Positions 12,640 through 24,745 of a stretch of 64,000 bases of DNA are shown in pieces (within the stretch, counting starts at the first letter, position 1; each line of letters begins with the position of its first letter). Origin of the DNA: Cristatella mucedo (taxonomy: Eukaryota > Bryozoa > Phylactolaemata > Cristatellidae). The DNA lies in contig WPIO01000016.1 in assembly GCA_009760855.2 (NCBI GenBank), positions 126,001 through 190,000 of the forward strand, given 5' to 3'. The position numbers and the translations under genes were made by a program. A model generated the notes under the pieces. It ran no database searches. It was not told the DNA's origin and saw nothing but the letters and a program-made list of their open reading frames with translations.

Positions 12640-13530
12640 AAGCCATCCTTCTAAGAGTGAGGCCGAATGGCTAAATCTAGGTGTCATATTCCAAAGCGAC
12701 CTCTCGTTAGACGACCACATCAGCTCCACAGTCAAATCAGCCTATTTTCAGCTTCATAACATTGCTAAAATTAGGGCTTGTTTAGATAAGGATACCACGT
12801 CCAAGTTGGTCCATGCATTCGTGACATCTCGTCTCGACTTCTGCAACTCACTGCTTACTGGCCTACCAGCATGTGCGATCAGGCGATTGCAGCTGGTGCA
12901 AAACTCTGCAGCTAGGCTTGTCTGTCGTGAGCGTCGCAGTTGCCACATTACTCCACTTCTCGCCGACCTGCACTGGCTACCAGTCAAGCAACGGATTGAC
13001 TTCAAGGTTTTGTCGCTCACTTTTAGGTCTCTTCATTCTATGGCTCCAGCCTATCTTTCAGATATACTACCCCATCAGGCAAAGCATCGTACCACTCGCT
13101 TTTCGGAATCCAACAGTCTAGAAATACCTCGTACAAACCTTAAATCCTTTGGAGACCGTGCATTTAGCTCGTATGCTCCCAAAGCCTGGAACTCCCTCCC
13201 GACCTGCGTCAGAACATCCCCTGACCTGACCACATTTAAAAGAAACTTAAGAACACACCTATTTAGGACAGCATTTAGTGGGTCCCTGTGATTCGTCCTT
13301 GTTGTGCTTATGCGTGCTGACACTGTGCATGCTGCCACTAACCACATTTGCATGCTGACCCTGTGCATGTCACCCCTAACCATGTTATTCATTTTGTTTG
13401 TTTTTCAAGCATGATTTTACTTACTATTCTGTTGCGTATCACTTTGCAGCAAATGTAAAGCGCCTAGAAAGAGATTGAGTTCTGTGAGGGCGCTTTATCA
13501 AGTGCAATATTATTATTATTATTATTATTA
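12640..13530 (+). mobile_element. LINE A 3' copy, well preserved
   Basis: An open frame encodes LVHAFVTSRLDFCNSLLTGL, LVQNSAARLVCRERR, PLLADLHWLPVKQRIDFKVL and YAPKAWNSLPTCVRTS, i.e. the RT thumb/C-terminal region of a CR1/L2-like LINE. It is followed by a 3' UTR, the tail hairpin (AAAGCGCCTAGAAAGAGATT to GAGGGCGCTTTATCAAG) and (ATT)n at 13,508-13,530. The 5' part is missing. Its sequence is very close to the nested copy at 20,089-21,038. Confidence 0.9.
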
Positions 13531-14454
13531 CCCTCTAACTAAAGCTGCTACCGTTCAGTCTCCCTTTCCCTCCGCCGAGAAAGCCGACTTTTTTCTTATT
13601 AAATTGTATTAAATATTTTTATTTTGATTTTGATTGTATTTATTGCATTAGTTTTATAGTAATACATTTATTTTATACTAGTTTTATTAAATAAATTACA
13701 GTGGATTAGAACTAAATTTTATTTTTTAATCATTGAATGTTTAGTAGAATTGAAATAAATAAAAATTTACTTTTTTATTGAATCCATTTTACTTAATTAA
13801 GCCGGCTTTCGCCTTCGCCTCCCCCCCCCCACGAAGAACGGTGGCCCTTTTTGGAGGCGGCCACCAGACTTTCGCGAGGGGCCAACAGACTTACAGCGAG
13901 TGGCACTGGACGCTTTTCGGGCGGCGCCTTCGACGCTCAGCCTCCACAGAGGATGCTCCCCCCCCCCCCCGAGACGTGGCTTCCGCTGCGACGGAGCTTC
14001 CGCTGCGCCGAGCCTTCCCGCGAGACGATGCTTCCCCTGGGTCAAGGTTACAATTCTGTACGGATGGAGGCAAAAGCACCGCGGGCGCTCGCTGAGCGGC
14101 GCGCTCCCGCACATTTAAAGATCTGCTATCTGGAGTTAGCTCCTCCGACGAGTCTACGCGTGCCTGCTCAGCGGCATGGCCGCTCCGTGCCGCTCCAAAC
14201 GGGGCGCAGTTTTTATCACCGACGCCTGCGACCGCGCGCAAAGCCGTGCACTGCAGAGCTCGCAAACTTGCAAACTGAAAGTCTAAAGTGCTCGCGCGGT
14301 ACACGCGCGGTGGCCAACAGATTTGACCTCAAGGGGCGAAGAAAGCGAGAAAGTCGCGCGGACAGTCGTCGCGCGGACAGTCGTCGCGCGGACAGTCGGC
14401 GACTCAAAGAGCACGGAGGTAGCAGCTTGGACGAGCTGACAAGAAAGCACTGAC
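13531..14454. other. AT-rich then GC-rich, no supported gene
   Basis: 13,585-13,800 is strongly A/T-rich. 13,800-14,450 is GC-rich with long compositional frames on both strands. A GTCGCGCGGACA-type 15-bp unit repeats three times at about 14,353-14,398. Confidence 0.45.
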
Positions 14455-14575
14455 TTAGCGACCCAGGTTGCGGGTTCGACTGCGGAGGATGGCAAGTCTT
14501 TCTTGTCCTCGGCGAGTGGTGGCGTTAGCGTTTGAGGTCCTTCTGCTGCTATATAGAAATGAGGCTGTTTTATAG
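14455..14575 (+). mobile_element. SINE family 2 copy
   Basis: Box B-like GTTGCGGGTTCGACTGCGG is followed by GGCAAGTCTTTCTTGTCCTC, GGTGGCGTTAGCG and CTATATAGAAATGAGGC. Confidence 0.55.
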
Positions 14576-15414
14576 GCTATCTTTTTACTTTTAACGAAGT
14601 AACACTTCGAGAGAGGGAGAGAGAAGGAAGACGACGTCTCTGCACGAGAACTATGGGAAGCGAGCTTCCGGAAGCTAGCATCCGGGCGGGGCGGAGTCGC
14701 TTACTGCAGAGCTTTTGTCGTCAGCCGCCGTAAGGATATAAAAACGAGCTGGTGACGTAGTTTCCGGAGAAGACCTGCCGGTAGAGGAGGAGGGAGAGAA
14801 GGAGGGATGATGATAAATTTGTGCACCCGTTCGGGCAATTGTCGTAAAACGCGGCCTTGGCAGGCCGAAGGGTCAAAGTGAGAATTTTGCTTGCCATCCA
14901 CCAATCAATGGAGGGCTACCGCAGCTCCATATCGCTCTAGTGAATTTCTTGAATTTAACGACCTATCGAGCGGACTGCTACCACTTCTTGCGTGGCACTC
15001 CACGCGGCATTCCACGCGGCACCTGCGCACCTCCTCTTCTCCTAAAACTAGGCACCCCATGTGGTACCTCTAACTCTTTGCAGCTCACCGCTGGCCCGAT
15101 TGAAGAATAACTTCCTGCGCAAAACGCTAGAAGATAATCACCCTAGTCATAGATGCGCTTGTAATACAGATTATTGGGTATAAAAGGCATTTATTAACGA
15201 TGCTTATGATGATTAATGGTCCTGGGAAGTTATCTCAGCATAGCAGCCCAGCCAAACGTTCTTCAAACTGCTGCTAACTTTACTACGCTGTGCGAATATT
15301 CCGAGGTAGATGTAGAGACGACGGCTTCCGGCCATGCAAGACATTGAGTCACTGCTTCAGGACGAATACTCATACCAGACTCTTGTTAGCTCGACCTGAT
15401 GCTATGCAACGTGC
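14576..15414. other. No recognisable gene
   Basis: A TATA-like GGATATAAAAACGAGC occurs near 14,732 but no downstream exon supports a promoter. Otherwise nothing recognised. Confidence 0.4.
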
Positions 15415-15500
15415 TTCCTTTGCAGCAAATGTAAAGCGCCTAGAAATAGATTGCGTTCTCTGAGGGTGCTTTATCAAGTGTGCCATTAGTATTCTTTTTC
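15415..15500 (+). mobile_element. LINE A 3' tail
   Basis: TTTGCAGCAAATGTAAAGCG, CCTAGAAATAGATTGCGTTC and TGAGGGTGCTTTATCAAGTG, with a changed ATT tail. Only the terminus is present. Confidence 0.82.
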
Positions 15501-16488
15501 ATTATCATGCTCAGAAACTCTCTTGCCCACAAAAAATAAAGTACTTTAACCGTACGTGCGAACAGTGTAGCTATTTACTACATGGGTTTCTCGAAAAATT
15601 CAAAAAGCTCCGAGGTCCCAGAGCCGACTGCTGCTGACCGCTCGACGCCCCATCTGCGGACGTGTCGTAGATCCCATGGTTAAAGGTCGTCGGCGGAAGC
15701 TAAGATAACCTGTAAAGCTGCGAAGCACGTGACTTGAGATCGAGTCCTCGCCGCTGCGAAACCACCGAGCGGCGCTCACGTCGCGACCCTCAGCTGGGCA
15801 TGAGCACCGGGCCAGTTAAGCCGAGTGTGCTGCGTGCCGCGTGCTGCGTGCCGCGCGCTGCGTCCGTAAGGAATGCACCTTTTCGTCGGCTCTGGAGAAT
15901 GTTGCTATTGCTGTTGCTATCAGAATTGCGCCCCAGTTATGCTACGCAAAGTATGTCGCACGAGGGATTTGTGGGAGGTTTGACACTTGCCCTATTCATC
16001 ACTGACAGTGTCACCAATCCTCTGCAGGTGTATCAGCTTGCCGCTGGTTCAGGTGAAACTTCTTATGCATAACACGTACCCTTGACGCTCGGGGCTTAGA
16101 GAAGACGAGAAAATGTCGTGCAGCTGCTAGGGGTTTGTCCCACGACGTCCAAACTTGAACAGCTACGTCCCCAGGTGCGATTTAACTTCGAAATTCGTCC
16201 GATGCTTACGACATCCACATAACTTCCAGCCATACTCTAGACGTCGGGAGAGGGTTTCCGGGCAACACCTGGCACTCATTATGCTGATGTTTTTAAAGGT
16301 ACTTGAATCTTGTCGAAGCTAATCGAAGCTTTTTGACACATGCACGTCTCCACGGGGAAGTGGACGACTGCAATCAAATACTTGCCTGGCGATGTGATCT
16401 ATTGTTTGTAAGGGCTTAGAGCTTCAAAGGGTGGGTCCTGAAAAAGTATGATTACGCATCTGCATCTTGCACGGTTTAGTGATGATTG
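15501..16488. other. No recognisable gene
   Basis: A short GTGCTGCGTGCCGC repeat lies at 15,827-15,862. No gene supported. Confidence 0.4.
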
Positions 16489-16770
16489 GATGAGGCATGC
16501 AGCAAGACGAGGTCGTTGCAGGCTTGTCCCGCTGCAATGAGGCATGCAGCACGACGAGGTCCTCGCACGCTTGTTCCGCTGCAATGAGGCATGCAGCACC
16601 GTGAAGTCCTCGCAGGCTTTTCCCGATGCAATGAGGCATGCAGCACGACGAGGTCCTCGCACGCTTGTCCCGCTGCAATGAGGCATGCAGCACGACGAGG
16701 TCCTCGCACGCTTGTCCCGCTGCAATGAGGCGTGCAGCATGATGAGCTCCTCGAGGATTCGTCCCGATGC
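16489..16770. repeat. 47-bp minisatellite, six copies
   Basis: The unit AATGAGGCATGCAGCACGAC plus GAGGTCCTCGCACGCTTGTC plus CCGCTGC starts at 16489, 16536, 16583, 16630, 16677 and 16724, exactly 47 bases apart. Three frames on the minus strand stay open across it, which is a by-product of the repeat. Confidence 0.94.
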
Positions 16771-17284
16771 AGGTCGTACGCTGTAATAAGTCCTCGTAGC
16801 GAGAATGGTTACATTGCTTCGGGAATTTTACGTCATTGTGAATCCCAGCATGAATAAAAGAGACCAGTTAAAAGGCAACTTTCAGGAGGAAATTGATTTT
16901 AAAGTGCTATCAACTGCCAGCGAACATAGCGACCGAACAAAGGGCAATAGCTGCTCGCTATCGGAAGTTCGAGCCCACACTCGAAGGCGTCACGTGAGCA
17001 CGCTCATCGAGACGTTGGGCGTACGACGCCTCTGGGCAGCGAAGGTCACCGACGGGGCTAAATTCCTAAGCTGTTCGTTGGACGCGCTCAGCCTCGAAGT
17101 TCACTGCCGCAGATTTGTCTCCTCAGCTTCACGAATGGTTCCTGTGGTGAGCAAGTTGAGCAAGTTAGCATTGCCGCCGTACACCGCTTTTCGGCAATCA
17201 TTCTGCACTTGCTCACCATTAAGGATCAGCTGATCGTCACTCAGTTGCATGATACTTTATAACTGCCACGAACCGTTTTCACCG
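16771..17284. other. No supported gene
   Basis: An open frame at 16,805-17,233 (142 codons) has no recognisable domain. IDFKVLST near its start may be a LINE trace. Confidence 0.35.
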
Positions 17285-17615
17285 ATATGTACTTGCTCAC
17301 TACCAATGATCAGCCGATCGTCTTCATGGTCCTGTCACTCAATTTAATGTTACTTCCTTCTCTTGCTCTGGCCTACCTACGTATTGGTAATGTAATTCCT
17401 GATCGGGTTTCTAATCGCACTTCTCCGCCTCTGCTCAGGTCGTTTGATTTTGCCTCTAACGGACCTCAAATCCTTAGAAACCATGCCTTCAGTTTCTACT
17501 CGCCAAAGGCCCGGAACTCACCACCGACACACCACGCTACCTACAGACTTGACGATCTGACGGCTTTTAAAAAGAACCTACAAACCTGCCTATTCCACGG
17601 AGCAATTGCTCTGCT
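17285..17615 (+). mobile_element. LINE ORF2 C-terminal fragment (LINE A relative)
   Basis: The peptide contains ALAYLRIGNVIPD, FSFYSPKARNSPPT and LDDLTAFKKNLQTCLF, which parallels 'APAYLSDIL... YAPKAWNSLPT... LTTFKRNLRTHLF' of LINE A but is more diverged. Confidence 0.65.
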
Positions 17616-18466
<851 letters not shown>

Positions 18467-18484
18467 CTCACAAGTCACTTGAGT

Positions 18485-18570
18485 CGTTTAATAATAACCA
18501 TAATAATAATATAATTGTGTCGCACGCTCAGAGAACTTTATCTTTTTAGGCACTTTACATGTGCTGCAGA
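18485..18570 (-). mobile_element. LINE A tail, reverse orientation
   Basis: AATAATAACCATAATAATAA then GCACGCTCAGAGAACTTTAT, CTTTTTAGGCACTTTACATG and TGCTGC is the reverse complement of the LINE A terminus with ATT repeats. Confidence 0.75.
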
Positions 18571-18639
18571 GCAAGCACGGTCCAGCGGTTAGCGGTAGCA
18601 TGCTCAATGGCAACAAGCAAGATCCTTAGGCATCGATGC

Positions 18640-20088
18640 TGTCCGTGCGAGAATATTTGCTTCGCCTCTGCTGCTCAATCCCCTTCCGACCTGTCATCAT
18701 TGGTAAACTGCTACAACACGACACTAGCTGACATGCTCGACGAGTTTGCACCTCTGACTAAGCGCAATGTGCGCCCTCACCCAGACGGCCTACGGTTTAC
18801 CACAGACATTAAACTAGCTAGGTCGAATAAGCTCAGGGTCGAAAAAAATACAAAAGATCAGGACTGTCTCGACTTGACTTCCATTGACAGACGTACGAGG
18901 ACTACTGCAGATCGTACCTATCGATCCTTGGAAATGCCAAGTCTAGCTTCTATGAAAAGGCACATTGCTGAATGACAGATGGACAATCCAAAAATGCTGC
19001 CATCGACGACCGACCGTCTCCTCAACCACTCCCAGGCTCCAGGCTCCTTACCTAGTGATCCTTGTGATAATCTAGCTGATCGCTTCTCTAGCTTCTTTGT
19101 CAATAAAATAGACAAGATCAGCGAGTCCATCCCATGGACTGGCAGCATCCCCCCCATTGGAATGCTGCCCCGCGATTCCTTGCAGCACCTCAATGTCTGC
19201 ATTCAAGGCGGCCACTGGTGAACTCGTCCTGAAGTTGATATCCCAATCAAAGAAGGCAACTAGTCCACTAGACACTATTCCCAACGTCGTGCTTCTACGA
19301 TGAATAGATCTGCTGCTGTCATGCATAGCTAACATAATAAATATGCCATTAGCCTCAGGTCATGTCCCAGCACCTTTCAAAAAAGCTGTAGTCAGGCCAC
19401 TTCTCAAGAAAGCAACATTAGGCCAAGAGAACTTGAGCAACTTCCGCCCAGTCTCCCTTCTACCATTCCTATTAAACACACTGGAACGAGTCGTGGAAGA
19501 CCGCTTGAACTTATATATTGAAACTTTGAACCTTACTAATAAGCTCCAGTCTGGTTTTAGAGCTAATCACCCTGCAGAATAAGCATAGCTTCGGGTGCGT
19601 TACAACCTACTTAGGACTGCAGACTTCGGTCAAGTCGAATTCTCTAAACTCTCTTGCTGCATGTATTGATGACATCGGACATGGATGGTAGCAAACTTTC
19701 TTAAATTGAATGATGATAACACCAACTCTCTAGTTATGAGAATTGAATCTGCACGAAATCTGGGTGTCATGTTCCAAAGTGATCTTTCAGTAGACGACCA
19801 CATCAACTCCTCAGTCAATTCTACCTACTTTCAAATACATTCAACTGCTAAAATTCGGCCTTGTTTAGACAGGGATACCACATCTAAATGGATCCATGCA
19901 TTTGAGAAATCCCGTCTTGACTTCTGTAACTTACTGCTTGCTGGCCTACCGGCCTGTGCACTCAGGCACTTACAGCTGGTGCAAAACTCTGTAACTAAGC
20001 TTGTCTGTCGTGAGCCTCGCAGTTGCAATATCACACCACTTCTCACCGACCTGCACTGGCTACCAGTCAAGCAACGCATCGACTTCAA
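18640..20088 (+). mobile_element. LINE A, longest copy: ORF2 linker and RT region (outer element, part 1)
   Basis: The sequence encodes, in several frames, the ORF2 region between endonuclease and RT (NTTLADMLDEFAPLTKRNVR; LADRFSSFFVNKIDKISESI), the first RT motifs (FKKAVVRPLLKKATL; LSNFRPVSLLPFLLNTLERV; LNLTNKLQSGFR) and after a deletion the later region (VANFLKLNDDNTNSLVM; ARNLGVMFQSDLSVDDHINS; LTDLHWLPVKQRIDFK). This order is that of CR1/L2-type non-LTR retrotransposons. Stops and frameshifts, and the absence of the RT catalytic section, mean it is dead. It breaks at 20,088 and resumes at about 21,039. Confidence 0.85.
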
Positions 20089-21038
20089 ATTTACTAGTTA
20101 TGGGCAAACCCAGTGTGATTCAGAGATTGGAAAGGCTGTCTCTCAAAATTGGCTCTGCCAGCATATCTCCTGTCGAATCAGCTCGAAATCTAGGTGTCAT
20201 ATTCCAAAGCGACCTCTCTTTAAACGACCATATCAGCTCCACAGTCAAATCTGCCTATTTTCAGCTTCATAACATTGCTTAAATTAGGGCTTGTTTAGAT
20301 AAGGGTACCACGTCTACGTTGGTCCATGCATTCGTGACATCTCGTCTCGACTTCTGCAACTCACTGCTTACTGGCCTACCAGCATGTGCGATCAGGCGAT
20401 TGCAGCTGGTGCAAAACTCTGCAGCTAGGCTTGTCTGTCGTGAGCGTCGCAGTTACTACATTACTCCACTTCTCGCCGACCTGCACTGGCTACCAGTCAA
20501 GCAACGGATTGACTTCAAGGTTTTGTCGCTCACTTTTAGGTCCCTTCATTCTATGGCTCCAGCCTATCTCTCCGACATACTCCCCCATCAGGCCAAGCAC
20601 CATACCACCGCTTTTCGGAATCCAAGTCTATAAATACCTCGTACAAACCTTAAATCTTTTGGAGACCGTGCATTGAGTTCGTATGCTCCCAAAGCCTGGA
20701 ACTGCCTCCCGACCTGCGTCAGAACATCCCCTGACCTGACCACATTTAAAAAGAACTTAAAAACACGCCTATTTATGACAGCATTTAGTGGGTCCCTGTA
20801 ACTCGTCCTTGATGTGCTTATGCGTGCTGACACTGTGCATGCTGCCACTAACCACATTTGCATGCTGACCCTGTGCATGTCACCCCTAACCATGTTATTC
20901 ATTTTGTTTGTTTTTCAAGCATGATTTTACTTACCATTCAATTGCATTTCATTTTGCAGCAAATGTAAAGCGCCTATAAAGAGATTAAGTTCTCTGAGGG
21001 CGCTTTATCAAGTACATTATTATTGTCATTATTATTAA
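20089..21038 (+). mobile_element. LINE A copy nested inside the older LINE A
   Basis: It starts with TTACTAGTTATGGGCAAACC, encodes VMGKPSVIQRLERLSLKIG, ARNLGVIFQSDLSLNDHISS and the thumb/C-terminal region, and ends with the tail hairpin and ATT repeats at about 21,018-21,038. The outer element's ...CGCATCGACTTCAA at 20,075-20,088 continues as AAGGTTTTGTCCTTCACTTT at 21,039, so this is a clean insertion. One stop and one indel interrupt the ORF. Confidence 0.85.
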
Positions 21039-21550
21039 GGTTTTGTCCTTCACTTTCAGGTCCCTTAATTATTTGGCTCCAGCCTACCTATCATATCTAC
21101 TCCCTCACCAGGCTAAGCATCGTACCATCCACTTTTCTTAATTAATTGTTTACGTGTACCTCTTTCAAAACCTCAAATTCTTTGGAGAATGTGCCTTTAG
21201 TTCATATGCTCCCAAAGCCTGGAACTCACTTCCGACTTGCGTGACGACATATCCTGACTTGACCACATTTAAAAATAAACTAAAAACGTATCTATTTATC
21301 ACAGCATTTAGTGAGACCCTGTGATTCGTCCTTTATGTGCTTATGCGTGCTGACACTCTGATGCTGTCACTAACCATATTTTCATGCTGACCCAGTGCAG
21401 GTCACCTCTAATCATGTTATGAGTGTTGTCATTGAGCATGCTACCGCTGACCATTTGATCATGCTTACTTTGCAGCAAATACAAAGTGCCTGGAAAGAGG
21501 TTGGGTTTTCTGAGAGCGCTATAAAAAAATGCATCATTATTATTATTTTG
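21039..21550 (+). mobile_element. LINE A outer element, part 2 with its own tail
   Basis: It continues with KVLSFTFRSLNYLAPAYLS, then the 'YAPKAWNSLPTCV' end and 3' UTR, and ends with TTTGCAGCAAATACAAAGTG, AAAGAGGTTGGGTTTTCTGA and ATT repeats near 21,534. Confidence 0.82.
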
Positions 21551-21552
21551 CC

Positions 21553-21606
21553 TGCCTGCCTCTCTCTCTCTCTCTCTCTCTCTCTGCCTCTCTGCCTCTC
21601 CGTGTC

Positions 21607-21662
<56 letters not shown>

Positions 21663-21770
21663 CTGCCTCTCCGTTTGTTCGGGGCACTCTCTCTGCCTCT
21701 CCGTGTCTCACTCTCTCTCACTCTCTCTCTCTCTCTCTCTCTCACTCTCTCTCTCTCGGCGGCCGTCGTT
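21553..21770. repeat. (CT)n microsatellite following a LINE A tail
   Basis: CCTGCCTGCC then CT repeats with CTGCCTCTCCGT interruptions that themselves recur three times. Confidence 0.92.
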
Positions 21771-22720
21771 TGTTCGGGGCTTGCTCTGGGGGTTGGGGGT
21801 AAGCCAGAGAACTCGAGGCCTGCTGCTGGGGGGGGGGATGAGAACAAATGAGAGAACCTAACGACACCACGTGTCAGACCTAAGGCTGAGGCTTAACAAT
21901 TTCAGGTTCAGATCGACAGCACAGCAACAAACCATTGATTTGCATTGCTTCATAATTGCCTGATAATCTGAAGCTGGTTTCTGGCCTCACACGCTCAAAG
22001 CGGACGTAACCGTTTAACAATGACAAGCCGAATCTCCTTGATCGAGCCTATGGTAAGCGATAGCGTACTTACATGGCATAATTGTGCACCGCGTTATATT
22101 GATTATAGTGCTGCATCCCGTGCAGTGCGGGCCGTGTGTGGCCACACTTGGTTTCTTTTGCTGCCCCAGGTAAGTCAGCGACGACTTACCTGGTCCTCGC
22201 GTGACAACTAGCATGCTTAATTTGTTCGCTGATGACGGGTACTACTCGGAAGCATTCCTTACTTTATTTCGGAGCCAGCGATGGCGTACGAAGTTTTTTG
22301 CGTCTACATACAATGCATGTACAACGACTACATACAACAATGTTTGTACCTGTAAGGGTGAATTTTTATATCTTCATTGCATATGTGCATATACGTACAT
22401 GCGGAAACAAATTACAGATCAGCTGAGTCAGCAGCCTTAAACGTATAGCGGCGGCAGAAGACTTTAAGCGCCTATCACACCCGCTTGCAGAGATCAATGA
22501 AACCGCCCTCCCTCTCTCAACGAGGGGCTGGAAGCCTACGAATCCCGAAAAGACTGCGTGAATGCGCCTCGACGGAAATTGCCTGCATGCTAGGTGCTGA
22601 GCATTAAGTAATAATTGTAATGATAATAATTTCAACATGCAACCGAACGACCAAAGTCTGTCCGGCGCAGTACCAAATGTCGAAACGTTCCGCCACGAGC
22701 AGGGACCGATCCCGCACCTC
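21771..22720. other. No recognisable gene
   Basis: Contains a G9 run (21,829). No exon or repeat family recognised. Confidence 0.4.
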
Positions 22721-22830
22721 GGGGTCACCTCGGGGTCACCTCGGGGTCACCTCGGGGTTGTCGAGGGGTTACCGAGGGCTTACTGAGGGCTTAACTAGAG
22801 GTTATCTCAGGGTTACCGAGGGGTTACCTC
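22721..22830. repeat. 11-bp minisatellite and degenerate extension
   Basis: Four copies of CACCTCGGGGT run from about 22,715 to 22,758. They are followed by degenerate GGGGTTACCGAG/GGGCTTACTGAG units to about 22,830. Confidence 0.88.
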
Positions 22831-23310
22831 AGGTCCGGTGCTCATTCTACCTACTGACCTATCGAGACCACTGCTCATTCAGCATCATGACAGTCGCGAC
22901 TTTGAGTTTAAACTGACTCGCTCAAGCCGACGGTGTGACGTCGACGAACGCGTTCGACTATAATTACAATGGCGCACGCGCGGCACTACTCGCGGCGGAA
23001 CGTGCAACTGCTTTTCATTTGTCCGCTGATTTCCCGTAGAGTTTCCGCTTCCCATTTTCCAGCGAGCTCGGAGCTTTGCGCTGCCCAGTACCGAGGGTAG
23101 CTTAAAAAAACGGAAGCAGAGCACCTGGCTACTGCAACATTTCGTAACGCTACGCTACGCTGCGACCGCAACACAGACGCAGCACCTCGGCAGAGCGGAA
23201 GCAGATAGAGAAACAAGGCGCCCCGCTGTGCCCTTCTGCACGATGCCCCTAGCAGCTGTCGTCAGTGTGACCACCTAGTAGCAACCAGTTGCTGCTTAAA
23301 ATAATAACAC
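22831..23310. other. No recognisable gene
   Basis: No feature supported. Confidence 0.4.
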
Positions 23311-23375
23311 GTGTACGTAGCGCACTCGGAGAACTTGATCTCTTTCCAGGCACTTCACTTATGCTGTAAAGAAAG
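23311..23375 (-). mobile_element. LINE A/SINE 1-type tail, reverse
   Basis: GCGCACTCGGAGAACTTGAT, CTCTTTCCAGGCACTTCACT and TATGCTGTAAAG is the reverse complement of the shared tail. Confidence 0.7.
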
Positions 23376-23489
23376 CAGGATCAAATGGTGGTTTAGTGGT
23401 GAAATGCACAACGTCAATAAGCATAACTCGGTAAGATGTGGCATCAACATGTATATGTGGTTAGCGACGGCATGCATGGACCAGAGAGA

Positions 23490-24335
23490 TCGCGCCTATG
23501 TAATGTAAATGTAATGTATCTCCGTCTGGAACTCCACAAAGTCATAAAGACCACGTGGGTGTTACGCAAGAGAGTTTTGTATAGTCCACTCACAGCCTAA
23601 GCGGCTTTCGGTACGCATTCGGTAGCCAACCGACTTCATCTCACGCAACAAAGATAAAGTGGGAAGCATAGCAGAGTCAGGAGAGCAGTTGAGGTAGTGA
23701 GTAGCATGGAATTAGTAGCTCAAGACCGCTGAAAAGGATGAGCCATAGTCGGCAGCAGGAGAGTAGTTGTCGTTGCGTAAGAATTGTGGAAGCAAGTTCC
23801 ACAGTCTAGGACCTGAACAGCTAAAGCTTCTGTCACCAACGATCTTTAAGCGGAGGAATGGGACAGCTGTATTATTGACCACACAGGACCTGAGGGCGCG
23901 AACAGGCTGAAACTGGTGCAGCAGTTCAGCTAGGTACGGAGGAGACAAGCCGTGGCGGGCCTTGTGGGTCAGCGTAAGAAATTTGCTCTGTTTCCGTTGC
24001 TCAACCGGCATCCATACTAGCTCTTTTAGCAAAGGAGACACGTGCTCAAACCTCTGGGACTTGAAGACTAGCCTTGCAGCCATATTCATAGTCAGCTGCA
24101 GTGGCCTAGTTGCTTTCTTTGGTAGCTCAGCCAAAAGGGAATTACAATAATCAAGCCGAGACAGAACTAAGGAGCTAGTTCATTTTTTTGCAAGCCACTG
24201 TGGAAGACAGCTCCTAATCTTGGATAGGGATTGGACGTGATGGCTAACTGTAGAAGCAGTCTTTTGAATGAAGCTTTTAAAATTTAAGCAGCTGTCGAAA
24301 ACTACACCTAAATTTCGAGCACGTGGTGACAGTTG
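23490..24335 (-). mobile_element. LINE B 3' half (reverse), best copy
   Basis: The minus strand encodes MAELPKKATRPLQLTMNMAA, LVFKSQRFEHVSPLLKELVW, LTHKARHGLSPPYLAELLHQ, GDRSFSCSGPRLWNLLPQF and NDNYSPAADYGSS, an ORF2 C-terminal region. The 3' UTR with TATACAAAACTCTC and ACCCACGTGGTCTTTATGAC lies at 23,520-23,590, and a (TTACAT)n tail at 23,498-23,520. Upstream ORF sequence at 24,140-24,330 is decayed. Confidence 0.85.
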
Positions 24336-24539
24336 ACAATAGCATCACCTATTAGAAGAGCAAAGCCTTTCAATCCAGTCACACGCTTAGTGTGTCCTAT
24401 GAGTAGTAGTTCAGTTTACCTGGTGTCTCCGCGAGCCTCGGCCGCTGCTTACGGTGCGATAGCTAGAGGGACCCGTTTACGGGTAATCAGCGAACTTCAC
24501 CTCGAAAATGCGGACATCCGGGCTTCTTTACTGTCATGC

Positions 24540-24625
24540 TTCCTTTGCAGCAAACTTGAAGTGCCTAGAAGTAGGCTGAGTTCTCTTGGGGTGCTACGAC
24601 AAATATATTTTTATTTTTACTACCC
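24540..24625 (+). mobile_element. LINE A/SINE 1-type tail
   Basis: TTTGCAGCAAACTTGAAGTG, CCTAGAAGTAGGCTGAGTTC and TCTTGGGGTGCTACGACAAA. Confidence 0.72.
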
Positions 24626-24639
24626 TCCTCTCGATCTTT

Positions 24640-24745
24640 GCCCGGGGATAAGGTGCTCGCTCTTCACGCCTCAGGTCGCGGGTTCGAGCTTTGCCGCTGG
24701 CGATTACTGATTGCCCACCGCACTGAGGCGTTATTTAGGTGAGGC
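24640..24745 (+). mobile_element. SINE family 2 copy
   Basis: Box A-like GATAAGGTGCTCGC and box B-like GGTCGCGGGTTCGAGC are followed by GGCGATTACTGATTGCCCAC and GAGGCGTTATTTAGGTGAGG. Confidence 0.68.

Noticed and set aside
14725-14750. TATA-box promoter at GGATATAAAAACGAGC
   Set aside because: No coding exon or transcript-like structure follows within several kilobases.
16399-16740. Small repeat protein with Cys-Cys-Met-Pro-His units on the minus strand
   Set aside because: The 47-bp unit is not a multiple of three, so the peptide changes at each unit; several frames are equally open.
20319-20633. Host gene coding for LVHAFVTSRLDFCNSLLTGL...
   Set aside because: The same peptide recurs at several places with (ATT)n tails; it is the LINE A ORF2 end.
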